Notes: generated from the sequence alone by a model not told the origin. A stretch of DNA of 64,000 nucleotides from Plantactinospora sp. BC1 (GCF_003030345.1 NZ_CP028158.1:2542001-2606000), one strand, 5' to 3'. Counted from the stretch's first letter, positions 33,225 to 41,668 are shown. Made by a program: numbers and translations.

Positions 33225-33656
33225 ATGCGGAACGCCTCTGCTCCGGCCGACGACGAGGCGGACGACGCCGTCGGGCAGGCTGAGGCGGGCGACGTTGCCG
33301 GGCACACTGAGGCGGACGACGCCGCCGGGCACGCCGAGGTCGCCCACGTCCCGCAGCCACGGTCCGCGCCCGGTGCCGAGGCGCCGGAGGTACCCGGGAT
33401 TCCCGCCCCGGCGCCGCCGGCCGACCCGGCACTGTCCGAGCGGGAGCGTGAGATCCTCGCCTTCGAGCGGCGCTGGTGGAAGCATGCCGGCGCCAAGGAG
33501 CAGGCGATCCGGGACGCCTTCGACCTCTCCGCCACCCGTTACTACCAGATCCTCAACGGGCTGCTGGACAATCCGGCCGCGCTGGAGGCCGAGCCGATGC
33601 TGGTCGCCCGGCTCCGGCGGCTGCGCGCGGCCCGCAGCCGCAACCGCCGCCGCTGA
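33225..33656 (+). CDS. DUF3263-domain putative DNA-binding protein
   Basis: A 143-residue protein with GGAGGAG before ATG 33225. The first 65 residues are an acidic Ala/Asp/Glu/His-rich region made of imperfect repeats (AGDVAGHTEADDAAGHAE). Residues 68-125 are DUF3263: LSEREREILAFERRWWKHAG, then AKEQAIRDAFDLSATRYYQILNGLLD, a helix-turn-helix-like fold found only in actinobacteria. The tail is Arg-rich (RRLRAARSRNRRR). Its role is unknown; a nucleoid or regulatory DNA-binding function is inferred from the fold and charge. Confidence 0.87.
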   Translation: MRNASAPADDEADDAVGQAEAGDVAGHTEADDAAGHAEVAHVPQPRSAPGAEAPEVPGIPAPAPPADPALSEREREILAFERRWWKHAGAKEQAIRDAFDLSATRYYQILNGLLDNPAALEAEPMLVARLRRLRAARSRNRRR

Positions 33657-33692
33657 CCCGCCCCGCCACGGAGGCGGCGCCGCCGCGCCGGA

Positions 33693-33905
33693 CTACTTCT
33701 CGTAGGTACGCAGCCCGTTGCCGAGCGCGATGAAGGTCGGCGCCCACTCGCCGATGAAGATGCCCCAGCGGTCGGCGCGGTCGATACCGGCGCTCTCCAT
33801 CTGCTTCGACAGGCACCAGCTCAGGAACGACAGCCCGATGCTGGCCGCTCCCGCCATGTACATGTGTTCGGCCCGCAGGCCCATCCGGTGCAGGTGTTCC
33901 AACAT
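33693..33905 (-). CDS. Small hypothetical membrane protein
   Basis: A 70-residue protein from ATG 33905 with AGGGGG upstream. A hydrophobic stretch AGAASIGLSFLSWCLS (18-33) could be one membrane helix, and a second weaker one is GIFIGEWAPTFIALGNGL (48-65). The sequence is intact and ends cleanly in LRTYEK. I recall similar 60-75 residue proteins in Micromonosporaceae but no function. Confidence 0.7.
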   Translation of the reverse strand: MLEHLHRMGLRAEHMYMAGAASIGLSFLSWCLSKQMESAGIDRADRWGIFIGEWAPTFIALGNGLRTYEK

Positions 33906-34211
33906 CTGCGTCCCCCCTCGCGTCAAGCCCTCGGTACCGACGCTACCGTCGGTAATCGTCGCTGGTCGGCGAGTTTCCCGGATGAGTCCACGGATCCGGC
34001 ACCGGGTGTTACGCCGGCTGCCTGCCACCGGACCCGGCGCGACGGGGCGGGCGGGTCGAACTGCCCGCCGACCCGTCGATTCCCGCCGGGGCGGGCGTCG
34101 CCGCACGGTAGACAGGAGGGGAGAACCACCCGTCGTACCGCCGGGAGCCGCCGATGACACCGTCAGGCCGCCGATGACACCGCCAGACCGGGGCCGGCCG
34201 GAGCCGGTCCG
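33906..34211. other. 306-bp divergent intergenic region
   Basis: This lies between the small membrane protein gene (minus) and the PP2C gene (plus). It contains a 20-bp tandem duplication (34147-34186) just before the PP2C start and a mildly AT-richer stretch near 33940-33970 (GTCGGTAATCGTCGCTGG). No coding frame with protein-like composition was found on either strand. Confidence 0.6.
34147..34186. repeat. Tandem 20-bp duplication
   Basis: Two adjacent 20-bp units (34147-34166 and 34167-34186) differ at one base and share GCCGCCGATGACACCG. They end 25 bp before the PP2C start codon, so they may affect its leader or be a recent slippage duplication. Confidence 0.75.
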
Positions 34212-35045
34212 ATGATGCTGGTCCGGTCGGCCTCGGCACCCGCGCCGGGGCGGCTGGAGAACGAGGACCACGTCTTCCGGTACGGGGACCTGGTCGGCGT
34301 ACTCGACGGGGCGACGGTGCCGGACGGCTTCGACACCGGCTGCGTACACGGACCGGGCTGGTACGTCCGGCGGCTCGCGGCGCGGCTCGGGCTCGCCGCC
34401 GCCGACCGGCCCGCCGCCGCGCTGACCGGCAACCTCGCCGCCGCGATCCTGGCGGTACGCGCCGACCACGGCGGCGCCTGCGACCTCGACCATCCCGGCA
34501 CCCCGTCGGCGACGGTCTGCCTGCTGCGGCACGGTGCCGATCACGTCGACTACCTGGTGCTCTGCGACAGCCCACTCGTGCTCGACCTCGGCGCGCGGGT
34601 CCAGGTGATCTCCGACGAGCGGTTGCGGACGGCAATGGCCGACCTGCGGCAGAAGGCGGAGCTGGCCCGGGTCGGCGGTGAGCCGGACCCGGCGACCCGG
34701 TTCCGCCGGGCGGTGGCGTTGCAGCGGGAGCAGATGAACCGGACCCACGGCTACTGGGTGGCCGCCGCCAACCCGGACGCGGCGTACCACGCGGTCGCCG
34801 GGAGCCTGCCGCTGCACGGTCCGGAGCGGGTCCGCCGGGCCGCGCTGCTCACCGACGGGGCCTCGGTCGCGGTCGAGCAGTTCGGGCTCTTCGACTGGCG
34901 TGGCCTGCTCGACCTGCTCAGCGAGGCCGGGCCGGGCGAGCTGATCCGCCGGGTCCGGCTGGTCGAGGCCGGTGACGGCCAGCGCCGCAGCGGCTTCAAG
35001 CGGCACGACGACGCGACCGCCGTACTCTGCGAGTTCGAGGACTGA
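34212..35045 (+). CDS. PP2C/PPM-type protein phosphatase-like protein
   Basis: A 277-residue protein. NEDHVFRYGDLVGVLDGAT gives the first metal-binding Asp/Glu residues of PPM phosphatases, LTDGAS the second and KRHDDATAVLCEFED the terminal DD motif. Spacing and length fit a minimal PP2C core that removes phosphate from Ser/Thr using two Mn/Mg ions. It has no membrane segment. It is followed 91 bp later by a DUF4291 gene on the same strand; whether they act together is not known. Confidence 0.82.
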   Translation: MMLVRSASAPAPGRLENEDHVFRYGDLVGVLDGATVPDGFDTGCVHGPGWYVRRLAARLGLAAADRPAAALTGNLAAAILAVRADHGGACDLDHPGTPSATVCLLRHGADHVDYLVLCDSPLVLDLGARVQVISDERLRTAMADLRQKAELARVGGEPDPATRFRRAVALQREQMNRTHGYWVAAANPDAAYHAVAGSLPLHGPERVRRAALLTDGASVAVEQFGLFDWRGLLDLLSEAGPGELIRRVRLVEAGDGQRRSGFKRHDDATAVLCEFED

Positions 35046-35136
35046 GCGCCGGTCCGGGTCGGGCACCGGCTCGGCGGCGCGGGTGCCGGGTGAAACCGGG
35101 TGGCGGCCGGCCTCGGGTACGGCGACGATCGGCGTC

Positions 35137-35733
35137 GTGTCGATTCCACAGCGGCAGGTCCGGGCCGGCTTCACCGACGAGACGATCACGGTCTACCAGG
35201 CGTACCCGCCGTCGATCGCCGAGCCGGCGCTGCTTGCCGGCCGGTTCGTGGCCCCGTTCAAGCGGGAGCGGATGACCTGGATCAAGCCGTCCTTCCGGTG
35301 GATGATGTACCGCTGCGGCTGGGCGGAGAAGCCCGGTCAGGAGCGGGTACTCGCGGTCGAGATCACCCGGGAGGGTTTCGAGTGGGCGCTGGGCCACGCC
35401 TGCCTGAGCCACTACGACCCGGACCGGTACCCGAGCCGGGCGGACTGGGCCGCGCTCCTCAAAACCAGCCCGGTACGCGTGCAGTGGGATCCGGAGCGCT
35501 CGCTGGAGCTGACACCGCTGCCGTACCGGTCCCTCCAGGTCGGGCTGAGCGGCCCGGCCGTCGCCCGGTACGTCGACGAGTGGATCGTCGGCCTTAGCGA
35601 CGTCACCGCGACCGCGCGGGCGATCCGGGCGCACCTGCGGGCCGGCGAGCGGGACGCGGCCGCCGCGCTGCTCCCGGCCGAACGGCCGTACCCGCTGCCG
35701 GAGCCGGTGGCGGCGGTCGTCGGCGCGTCCTGA
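35137..35733 (+). CDS. DUF4291-domain protein
   Basis: A 198-residue protein beginning at GTG 35137. The whole length matches the DUF4291 pattern: RQVRAGFTDETITVYQAYPP, FVAPFKRERMTWIKPSFRWM, then MYRCGWAEKPGQERVLAVEI and LSHYDP. The family is widespread and cytoplasmic, with conserved Trp, Lys, Arg and Tyr residues, and its biochemical role is not known to me. The longer frame from 34972 overlaps the PP2C gene and adds unrelated sequence. Confidence 0.87.
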   Translation: MSIPQRQVRAGFTDETITVYQAYPPSIAEPALLAGRFVAPFKRERMTWIKPSFRWMMYRCGWAEKPGQERVLAVEITREGFEWALGHACLSHYDPDRYPSRADWAALLKTSPVRVQWDPERSLELTPLPYRSLQVGLSGPAVARYVDEWIVGLSDVTATARAIRAHLRAGERDAAAALLPAERPYPLPEPVAAVVGAS

Positions 35734-35931
35734 CCGGAGCGGCACTGATCCGTCCGCCCTTCCGATTCCGTGCCCGATGTCCGAAATGGTGCGGGTCGGC
35801 CGGCCGGCGCCGTGGGCGGCACGACCAGCCAGTCGGTGAGGGGGTCGCCCGGTCGGGTCGGGGTGGTCCGAACGGAGCGGGTCTGCCAAACCAGTGGACG
35901 CGGCGGCGACGCGGCGAGAAACATCGGGTTC

Positions 35932-36450
35932 GTGACCCGTGAGATACGGCTGACGCCGGTAGACGAGCAGAATCTCGAACCGCTGCTGTCGGTGGCGGTC
36001 GCCGAGACCGAACCGGACGAGGTGATGCCGCCGGTCGAGGCTCCCGCCGGCTGGTCGCAGGCCCGGCGCGACGCGTTCCGGGAGTTCCACCGGGCGAACT
36101 TCGGCGGCCTGGGCGGGCCGACCGGCAGCCTGATGTACGCGATCGTCCAGGACGGTGACGTGGTGGGGATGGCCCGGCTGGGCCGGCACGCCGAGCCGGG
36201 CACCCTGGAGACCGGGATATGGCTCGGCAAGTCCAGCCGGGGGCAGGGGATCGGGCTGATCGCACTGCGGCTGCTGCTCGCCGAGGCGGTCGAGGCCGGC
36301 GCCCGGCGGGTGGTGGCCGAGACGCGGGCGGACAACCTGCCGGCGCTGAACCTGCTGCGGCGGTGCGGCGCGGTGCTGGGTCAGGACGGTGTGGCGGTCC
36401 GGGCGGAGATCCGGCTCGGCGTCGGCGAGGACGCCGTCGGGGTCTGGTGA
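35932..36450 (+). CDS. GNAT-family N-acetyltransferase
   Basis: A 172-residue protein. TGIWLGKSSRGQGIGLIALRLLL carries the acetyl-CoA pyrophosphate loop (R/Q-x-x-G-x-G/A as RGQGIG), and ETRADNLPALNLLRRCGAV is the C-terminal GNAT motif, typical of RimJ/RimL-type protein or small-molecule acetylases. GTG 35932 starts a compact domain (VTREIRLTPVDEQNLEPLL); the longer frame adds 54 disordered residues. No clear ribosome site is seen, so the start is uncertain. The substrate is unknown. Confidence 0.83.
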   Translation: MTREIRLTPVDEQNLEPLLSVAVAETEPDEVMPPVEAPAGWSQARRDAFREFHRANFGGLGGPTGSLMYAIVQDGDVVGMARLGRHAEPGTLETGIWLGKSSRGQGIGLIALRLLLAEAVEAGARRVVAETRADNLPALNLLRRCGAVLGQDGVAVRAEIRLGVGEDAVGVW

Positions 36451-36527
36451 CCCGTACCGTCGGCTCGTGCGCCGAACCCCCGGATCGTGCGCCGTACCCG
36501 GCCGGCCGGGACGCCGCGTCGGGCGGA

Positions 36528-36995
36528 TCAGTCGAGCAGCAGCGTGTAGCCCAGGGTCAGCACGATCAGGGTCGCCGGGATCGCCAGCACGTGCGGGGCG
36601 ACGAGGGTACGCCAGTATCCCGGCACCTCGTCCCGGTAGTGCGCCACGCCCATCTCCAGCGGCCGTACGTCGGGCGCCTCGGCACCGTCGAGCAGCCGGC
36701 GGGCGACCGCCGCGTGCAGCCGCCGGAAGAGGCGCTCCTGGCGTAGGTAGTAGGCGTCCAGTCCCCAGAAGATCACGGCGGGCGCCAGTGCCACCACCGC
36801 GAGCAGGCGCAGGTTCTGGCCCTGTGTGCCGAGCACGGTGAAGACGATGGAGACCAGCGTGACGGACCAGCCCCGGATCACGAACGAGTGCTGGGACATC
36901 CGGGCGATCGTCGCCTGCACGTCGGCGAGGTGGCGCAGCCGGAGTTCGTCCTCGTCCGCCAAGTACGCCTCCTGAGGGTCGCCGGCACGCTCCAC
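36528..36995 (-). CDS. Hypothetical membrane protein divergent from XRE regulator
   Basis: A 155-residue protein. A charged N-terminal helix (DEDELRLRHLADVQATIARM) leads into SQHSFVIRGWSVTLVSIVFTVLG, then a second helix (LLAVVALAPAVIFWGLDAYYL), a basic cytoplasmic segment (RQERLFRRLHAAVARRLL) and a final helix at the C-terminus. I have no family name. It shares its promoter region with the XRE-TPR regulator and may belong to the adjacent TIR system. Confidence 0.75.
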   Translation of the reverse strand: MERAGDPQEAYLADEDELRLRHLADVQATIARMSQHSFVIRGWSVTLVSIVFTVLGTQGQNLRLLAVVALAPAVIFWGLDAYYLRQERLFRRLHAAVARRLLDGAEAPDVRPLEMGVAHYRDEVPGYWRTLVAPHVLAIPATLIVLTLGYTLLLD

Positions 36996-37020
36996 CTGGT
37001 GCGCCGGTCCGGGGTGTCAT

Positions 37021-37052
37021 CACAGTAGCGGAGATCCACAGTAGCGGAGATC
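37021..37052. repeat. Perfect 16-bp tandem duplication in divergent promoter
   Basis: CACAGTAGCGGAGATC is repeated exactly at 37021-37036 and 37037-37052, with CACA continuing after. It lies just upstream of the membrane protein gene (minus), between it and the XRE regulator. Confidence 0.85.
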
Positions 37053-37115
37053 CACATCGGTGGTGTGAACAGACGTCGCCTTCGTGGGCGGCGACGTTTG
37101 TGCTCGGCAGATAGT

Positions 37116-37144
37116 GTTGTCCACATCCTTTCGGGCCGGACAAT
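37116..37144. promoter_or_regulatory. Inverted repeat TTGTCC-N15-GGACAA before the XRE regulator
   Basis: Arms at 37117-37122 and 37138-37143 lie directly upstream of the regulator start. TTGTCC and GACAAT (37139-37144, 16 bp spacing) could also serve as -35 and -10 boxes, so a bound dimer would block transcription. The same motif with longer arms precedes the TIR gene. Confidence 0.55.
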
Positions 37145-37153
37145 GGAAACGCG

Positions 37154-38473
37154 GTGGTGGCCATGGTGGGCGAGGTGCCTGGTCCGATAACGTTCGCCGG
37201 AGAACTCCGCCGGCGGCGAACCGGGCAGGGATTCACCCTCACGGAGTTGGCCGGACGGATCAACTACAGCAAGAGCCATCTGAGCAAGATCGAGTCGGGC
37301 GTCAAACGGCCCAGTGTGGACCTGGCACGTCGATGCGATCAGGAACTGAATGCCGATGGTGCCCTCGCCCGTCTGGTCGACGCACCGTCGTACGATCCGC
37401 CGCCGGAGACAGCGACTCCGAGCGAGGTCTGGGTGATGCGGATGAATGCGGACGGCAGTGGTGAATTCACGGCTTTCGACCGGCGTACGGTGTTGACCGC
37501 CGCAGCCTCCATGATGAGTTGGGCGATTATTCCGGCACGGGGGCGCCCGCAGGCGGCGGATTTCGCCCTGCCGACCTTCCGGACCTGGCTCGACCAGATG
37601 CGTCTGCTCGGCCAGGGCGTCGACCCGGCGACGATGATTCACATGCTGGTCGGGGCCACCAACAGCATCCGGGCACTCGCCGCCGAGGCGCGGGGCGAGA
37701 CCCGGGTCGCCGCGCTGCGCCTGGCGGCCCGGTTCGCGGAATACACCGGCTGGATGGCCCAGGAGCAGGGCGACGAGGGTGCGGCGTGGTGGTGGACCCA
37801 GCGCGCCGTCGACCTCGCCACGAGCGGCGGGGACCACGAACTGCCCACCTACGCCCTGGTCCGCCGGGCGGAGCTGGCGCTCTACCGGGACGACTCCCGC
37901 TCGGTGGTGGCCCTCGCCGAGCAGGCGGAGCAGCGGGCGTCCAGCAGCCGGGTCGCCGCCTTCGCCGCCCAGCGCGCCGCCCAGGGGTACGCCCTCGCCG
38001 GTGACGATCGCGCCTGTCGTCAGGCGCTCGACCGGGCGGCGACGCTGATGACGCACGCGGCCGGCGAGACGAGTGCCGAACCGGCGCTGGGCAGCCTCAC
38101 CATGCGCGACCCGGTCGCCTTCACCACCGGCTGGTGCCTGTTCGACCTCGGGCGACCGGCCGAGTCCGCCGAGATCCTCGGTGCCGAACTCGACCGGCTC
38201 CCCGCCACCATGCACCGGACCCGCTCCCGGTACGGTGCCCGCCTCGCACTCGCGCTCGCCAACAGCGGGGAACTCGAACGGGCCTGCGAGGTCCTCCGGT
38301 CGGTGCTGGAGCAGGCCTCTACTGTCGACTCCGCGACTGTCCGGCACGACCTGCGGCACCTCAGCCGAACGTTGCGGCGCTGGCGTACCGAAGGTGCGGT
38401 CAACGAGGCCATGCCGCTCCTTCTGGACGTCCTTCGCAGAGACAATCAGCCACCTTCGGACTACCGGTTGTAA
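37154..38473 (+). CDS. XRE-type regulator with TPR-like C-terminus
   Basis: A 439-residue protein. Residues 10-65 are an XRE helix-turn-helix (FAGELRRRRTGQGFTLTELA, GRINYSKSHLSKIESGVKRP). A spacer with FDRRTVLTAAASM follows, then residues 160-430 are helical TPR-like repeats (for example ALRLAARFAEYTGWMAQEQG, YALVRRAELALYRDDSRS). This layout is common in actinobacterial regulators controlling neighbouring operons, the TPR part sensing a peptide or protein. GTG 37154 is taken as a near-leaderless start; ATG 37163 is an alternative. It likely controls itself and the downstream TIR operon. Confidence 0.87.
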   Translation: MVAMVGEVPGPITFAGELRRRRTGQGFTLTELAGRINYSKSHLSKIESGVKRPSVDLARRCDQELNADGALARLVDAPSYDPPPETATPSEVWVMRMNADGSGEFTAFDRRTVLTAAASMMSWAIIPARGRPQAADFALPTFRTWLDQMRLLGQGVDPATMIHMLVGATNSIRALAAEARGETRVAALRLAARFAEYTGWMAQEQGDEGAAWWWTQRAVDLATSGGDHELPTYALVRRAELALYRDDSRSVVALAEQAEQRASSSRVAAFAAQRAAQGYALAGDDRACRQALDRAATLMTHAAGETSAEPALGSLTMRDPVAFTTGWCLFDLGRPAESAEILGAELDRLPATMHRTRSRYGARLALALANSGELERACEVLRSVLEQASTVDSATVRHDLRHLSRTLRRWRTEGAVNEAMPLLLDVLRRDNQPPSDYRL

Positions 38474-38548
38474 TACGGCGGAGAGGTCGCCCCTGCCGAC
38501 CGGTTCGTGGCCGGGTCGTCCCGGCCACGTCCGCTTCCGCTCGTTCGC

Positions 38549-38578
38549 CGTTGTCCGTCCACAAGGGTGAGGACAACG
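38549..38578. promoter_or_regulatory. Inverted repeat CGTTGTCC-N14-GGACAACG before the TIR operon
   Basis: Perfect 8-bp arms (38549-38556 and 38571-38578) separated by 14 bp lie in the 248-bp leader between the XRE regulator and the TIR gene. The core matches the repeat before the regulator gene. No other structure is evident in this leader, which is AT-richer than flanking DNA. Confidence 0.6.
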
Positions 38579-38721
38579 TATTGCTAGTCCCATGCCGCAC
38601 TGCCAGTCTGAAATGCGGCGGACGGCGTCGGTCCGCTAGTTGTGCATGACGACGCGCAGTTGCGTGCATCCATCGGCAATAGGCGCGACGTTCCCGACCG
38701 CTTCTGCCGAAAGGCGACCCG

Positions 38722-39339
38722 ATGACCGGGATCTTCATCAACTATCGAACCGGTGACGAAACGTTCGCCGCACCGGTGATCGACGAGAGGCTCCGCAGGG
38801 AATTTGGCGACGACCGCGTTTTCCGGGATTCCCGTTCACTCGAACCGGGTCTCGATTTCCCGCCCGAGATCTGGTACCACCTGAAGCGCAGTACGGTGTT
38901 GCTCGCGCTTATCGGCCCCCGATGGCTCACCCTCGCGGACGACTCCGGAAACCGTCGGATCGACCATCCGAAGGACTACGTGCGGCGGGAGATCCGCCGG
39001 GCGCTCAAGCGGGACATCCGAGTCATTCCCGTACTGCTCGACGGGGGGCGGATGCCGACCGAGGAGGAACTGCCGCACGACATCAGGCGACTGGCCCGCC
39101 GTCAGTTCCTGCCGCTGCACACCCGCAACCTGCTGGGCGACCTCCAGCGGCTGGTCGACGAACTGGGCCGGATCGTGCCGCGCGTCGGCTCGGGTCCGGG
39201 CGGCGCGGCCGGCACCGCCGCCGCACCCGGCCAGGCGGCTCCGGCGGCACCGGCGAACGGCCGGCACAGCGCCGTGCACATCACCGGGGACGGTCAGGTC
39301 TTCAACGGGCCGATCACCGGCGGGGACAGCAATGGCTGA
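38722..39339 (+). CDS. TIR-domain protein with GPITGG tail
   Basis: A 205-residue protein. Residues 3-145 are a TIR domain: GIFINYRTGDE (box 1), DRVFRDSRSLEPGLDFPPEI, LLALIGPRWLTL (box 2) and DYVRREIRRALKRDIRVIPV, where E90 is the candidate catalytic Glu of NAD-cleaving TIRs. A Gly/Ala/Pro linker follows, and residues 185-203 (VHITGDGQVFNGPITGGDS) form a beta-like tail. The same tail motif lies in the next protein, pointing to direct association. First gene of a four-gene coupled operon. It probably degrades NAD or makes a cyclic ADP-ribose signal. Confidence 0.88.
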   Translation: MTGIFINYRTGDETFAAPVIDERLRREFGDDRVFRDSRSLEPGLDFPPEIWYHLKRSTVLLALIGPRWLTLADDSGNRRIDHPKDYVRREIRRALKRDIRVIPVLLDGGRMPTEEELPHDIRRLARRQFLPLHTRNLLGDLQRLVDELGRIVPRVGSGPGGAAGTAAAPGQAAPAAPANGRHSAVHITGDGQVFNGPITGGDSNG

Positions 39340-41668
39340 GCAGGCCGAACGGCCCGCGAAACCCTCACAGACTGCCCCGGACGTCTCCGGCAAGGCGTCC
39401 GGGGCGCCAGCCCAGGAAGGCCGGTCGCCCGGCCCGGCCGGTACGCCCGGTGGATCCGGCGCGGACCCGAAGTCCGCGAGCGACGCCACCGGGTCTGCCG
39501 GCGACGCCGCCGAGGGGCTCGCCGCGAGCCTCGGCGGCGCCAGGTCGGCGGCGAAGTCGCCGGGCGAGGGGGCCGGCGACGAGGAGCGGACCTGGCAGCA
39601 GCAGGAGATCCGCAACACCCTGGCGGCGGCGCTCAGTTCCTTCGGCAGCCGCTCCTCCGGCGTCATCGTCGTCGGCGACGGGCACACCTTCAGCGGCCCG
39701 ATCACCGGCGGGGACAGTCGGACCGGCGCGGACCGGTCCAGGGCGGTACTGCGCACCTTCACCGCCGGGTTCGTCGCCGGTACGGCCCGGGTGTACGTCT
39801 CGCCGGACGGCTACGTCGACCTCGCCGAGGCCCTGGAGGACAGCCCGGTACTGCTGATCAGGGCGCGTCGGCGCTGGGGCAGTACGACGACCGCCGTCCG
39901 GCTGCTCTCCGAGATGGAGACCGTGCACGAACTGCGGTTCGCCGACGCGCTCGCCGCACTGCCGATCGAGGACCTGCCCGAGGGGTGCGGCTTCGTCATC
40001 GAACGGCTGAGCAGGAACCAGCTCGGCACCCTGTACGCCCGGGAGCTGCCGATGCTGGAGGAGCGGCTGACTCGGCGCCGGGGCAGACTGGTGGTGATCG
40101 TCGACGACTCGGCGCGCGCTGCCGACCACGCGGTCGACCGGCTCGCCCGGAAGATCGCCGCACCGCCCGCGGCGCTGGAGCTGGTCACCAGCCACCTGGC
40201 GGAACTGCTCGGTTCGGATGCCGAGGCGGAACGGCTGTTGGCGGACGAGAACGTCGGTACCCGGCTGGCCGACATCGCACCGGAGTCGTTCGACGCGCCG
40301 CAGCTGGTGGAACTGGCGAAGGACCTCGCCGAGGTGGCCTCGGGTACGGGCACCGTGGCGGACGCCATGGCGCGGTTCGAGGACCGTTCCCGCCAGGACG
40401 TCGAGGACTGGTACGACGAACTCGGCAGCTTCGACGAGCGGGCGCTGGTCGTCGCGATCGCCGTACTGGACCGGATGTCCTTCGACGCGGTCTCCCGGGC
40501 CGCCACCCTGCTGGAACAGGCGTGGCGGGAGGACGAGGCCGGCAACGGCCAGGCGCCGCCACGGTCCCGGCAGACCCGGCGCAACCGGCTGCGGGCGGCC
40601 CGGGCCCGGATCGACACCGAGGTACGCCGCACCCGGTACGGCTGGGCGGAGCTGGAGGTCGTCTCCTTCGTCGACCCGAACTATCCGGCCCGGTTGCTGC
40701 ACCACCTGTGGCACGAGCACTACTACGACCGGGCTCTGCTGCTGGACTGGCTGCGCCGGGTCGCCGGCGACGTGGAGGGTGCGGTCGGGATCCGGGCGGC
40801 GACGGCGATCGGCTACCTGAGCCAGTTCGCCTTCGACACCATCCGCCGGGACATCGTGACGCCGTGGGCCGGCAGTGGCCGGGGCAACGAACGGGAGTGG
40901 GCGGTGGCCGCCCTCGCGCTGCCCGCCCGGGACCCGGCGACGGCGAGCCGGGTCATCCGGCTGGTGCTGGACTGGGCGGACCGGGACGGTCTCGCGCTCC
41001 GGCTGTCGGCCGCCCGGGCGCTGGGCGCCAGCGTCGGGGCGGTGCTGGACGGCGGCCCCGACGAGCACCTCGCCGAGTTGGCCGACGGCGCCGAGACGCC
41101 GCTCCAGCTCGCCATCGGGGACAGCATCGCCGAGCTGATGGCCGAGGCGACGCTCGACCGGCAGACCGAACTGCTCCGCCTGCTGGAGACCTGGTCGATG
41201 GAGAGTCGTTCGGGCCGGCTCTACGCGGGCGTGGTGGGCTTCCTCGAAGTCGCCGCCACGCTCTGGACCAACCAGCAGACCCCGGACGGCGACGTGGCCT
41301 GGCCGACCCTGCTCTGGCTGGCCGGCGAGGGCGGGCAGCCGGTGACGGTCCCGGACGACGGCGTCGTCCCGGCGGAGGGCCGGTCCGAGGCCGGGCGGAT
41401 CGTCGCCCGGCTCTGGGGGCGGGCGCTGGTCGCCCCCGGTGTGGACACCGCCGTGCACAACGTGCTGCGCAGGTGGGCGCAGGCGGCCGAGGAGGCCCCG
41501 GCGCTGCGTCCGGCCCTGGTCGCCCTGCTGATGGAGGCCGCGGTCACCGACCGGCAGCGGCGACTGCTGACCGCGCACGCCAACCGGTGGCGCGATCCCA
41601 AGCCGCTGGCGCCGGACCTGGCGGCCAGATTGCTGAACGTACTCAGTCGAAGGGTTGGTGTGTGGTGA
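39332..41668 (+). CDS. Large STAND-like protein with degenerate P-loop, TIR-operon partner
   Basis: A 778-residue protein whose ATG overlaps the TIR stop by 8 bp. Residues 1-85 are disordered; 110-129 carry VIVVGDGHTFSGPITGGDS, matching the TIR tail. Residues 170-260 resemble the start of a P-loop NTPase: SPVLLIRARRRWGSTTTAVR sits where Walker A should be but lacks the Gly-Lys pair, and RLVVIVDDS is Walker B-like. Residues 300-778 are helical, HEAT/TPR-like (FDERALVVAIAVLDRMSFDA, AIGYLSQFAFDTIRRDIV), typical of sensor repeats. It likely senses a trigger and relays it to the TIR protein. Confidence 0.75.
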   Translation: MAEQAERPAKPSQTAPDVSGKASGAPAQEGRSPGPAGTPGGSGADPKSASDATGSAGDAAEGLAASLGGARSAAKSPGEGAGDEERTWQQQEIRNTLAAALSSFGSRSSGVIVVGDGHTFSGPITGGDSRTGADRSRAVLRTFTAGFVAGTARVYVSPDGYVDLAEALEDSPVLLIRARRRWGSTTTAVRLLSEMETVHELRFADALAALPIEDLPEGCGFVIERLSRNQLGTLYARELPMLEERLTRRRGRLVVIVDDSARAADHAVDRLARKIAAPPAALELVTSHLAELLGSDAEAERLLADENVGTRLADIAPESFDAPQLVELAKDLAEVASGTGTVADAMARFEDRSRQDVEDWYDELGSFDERALVVAIAVLDRMSFDAVSRAATLLEQAWREDEAGNGQAPPRSRQTRRNRLRAARARIDTEVRRTRYGWAELEVVSFVDPNYPARLLHHLWHEHYYDRALLLDWLRRVAGDVEGAVGIRAATAIGYLSQFAFDTIRRDIVTPWAGSGRGNEREWAVAALALPARDPATASRVIRLVLDWADRDGLALRLSAARALGASVGAVLDGGPDEHLAELADGAETPLQLAIGDSIAELMAEATLDRQTELLRLLETWSMESRSGRLYAGVVGFLEVAATLWTNQQTPDGDVAWPTLLWLAGEGGQPVTVPDDGVVPAEGRSEAGRIVARLWGRALVAPGVDTAVHNVLRRWAQAAEEAPALRPALVALLMEAAVTDRQRRLLTAHANRWRDPKPLAPDLAARLLNVLSRRVGVW

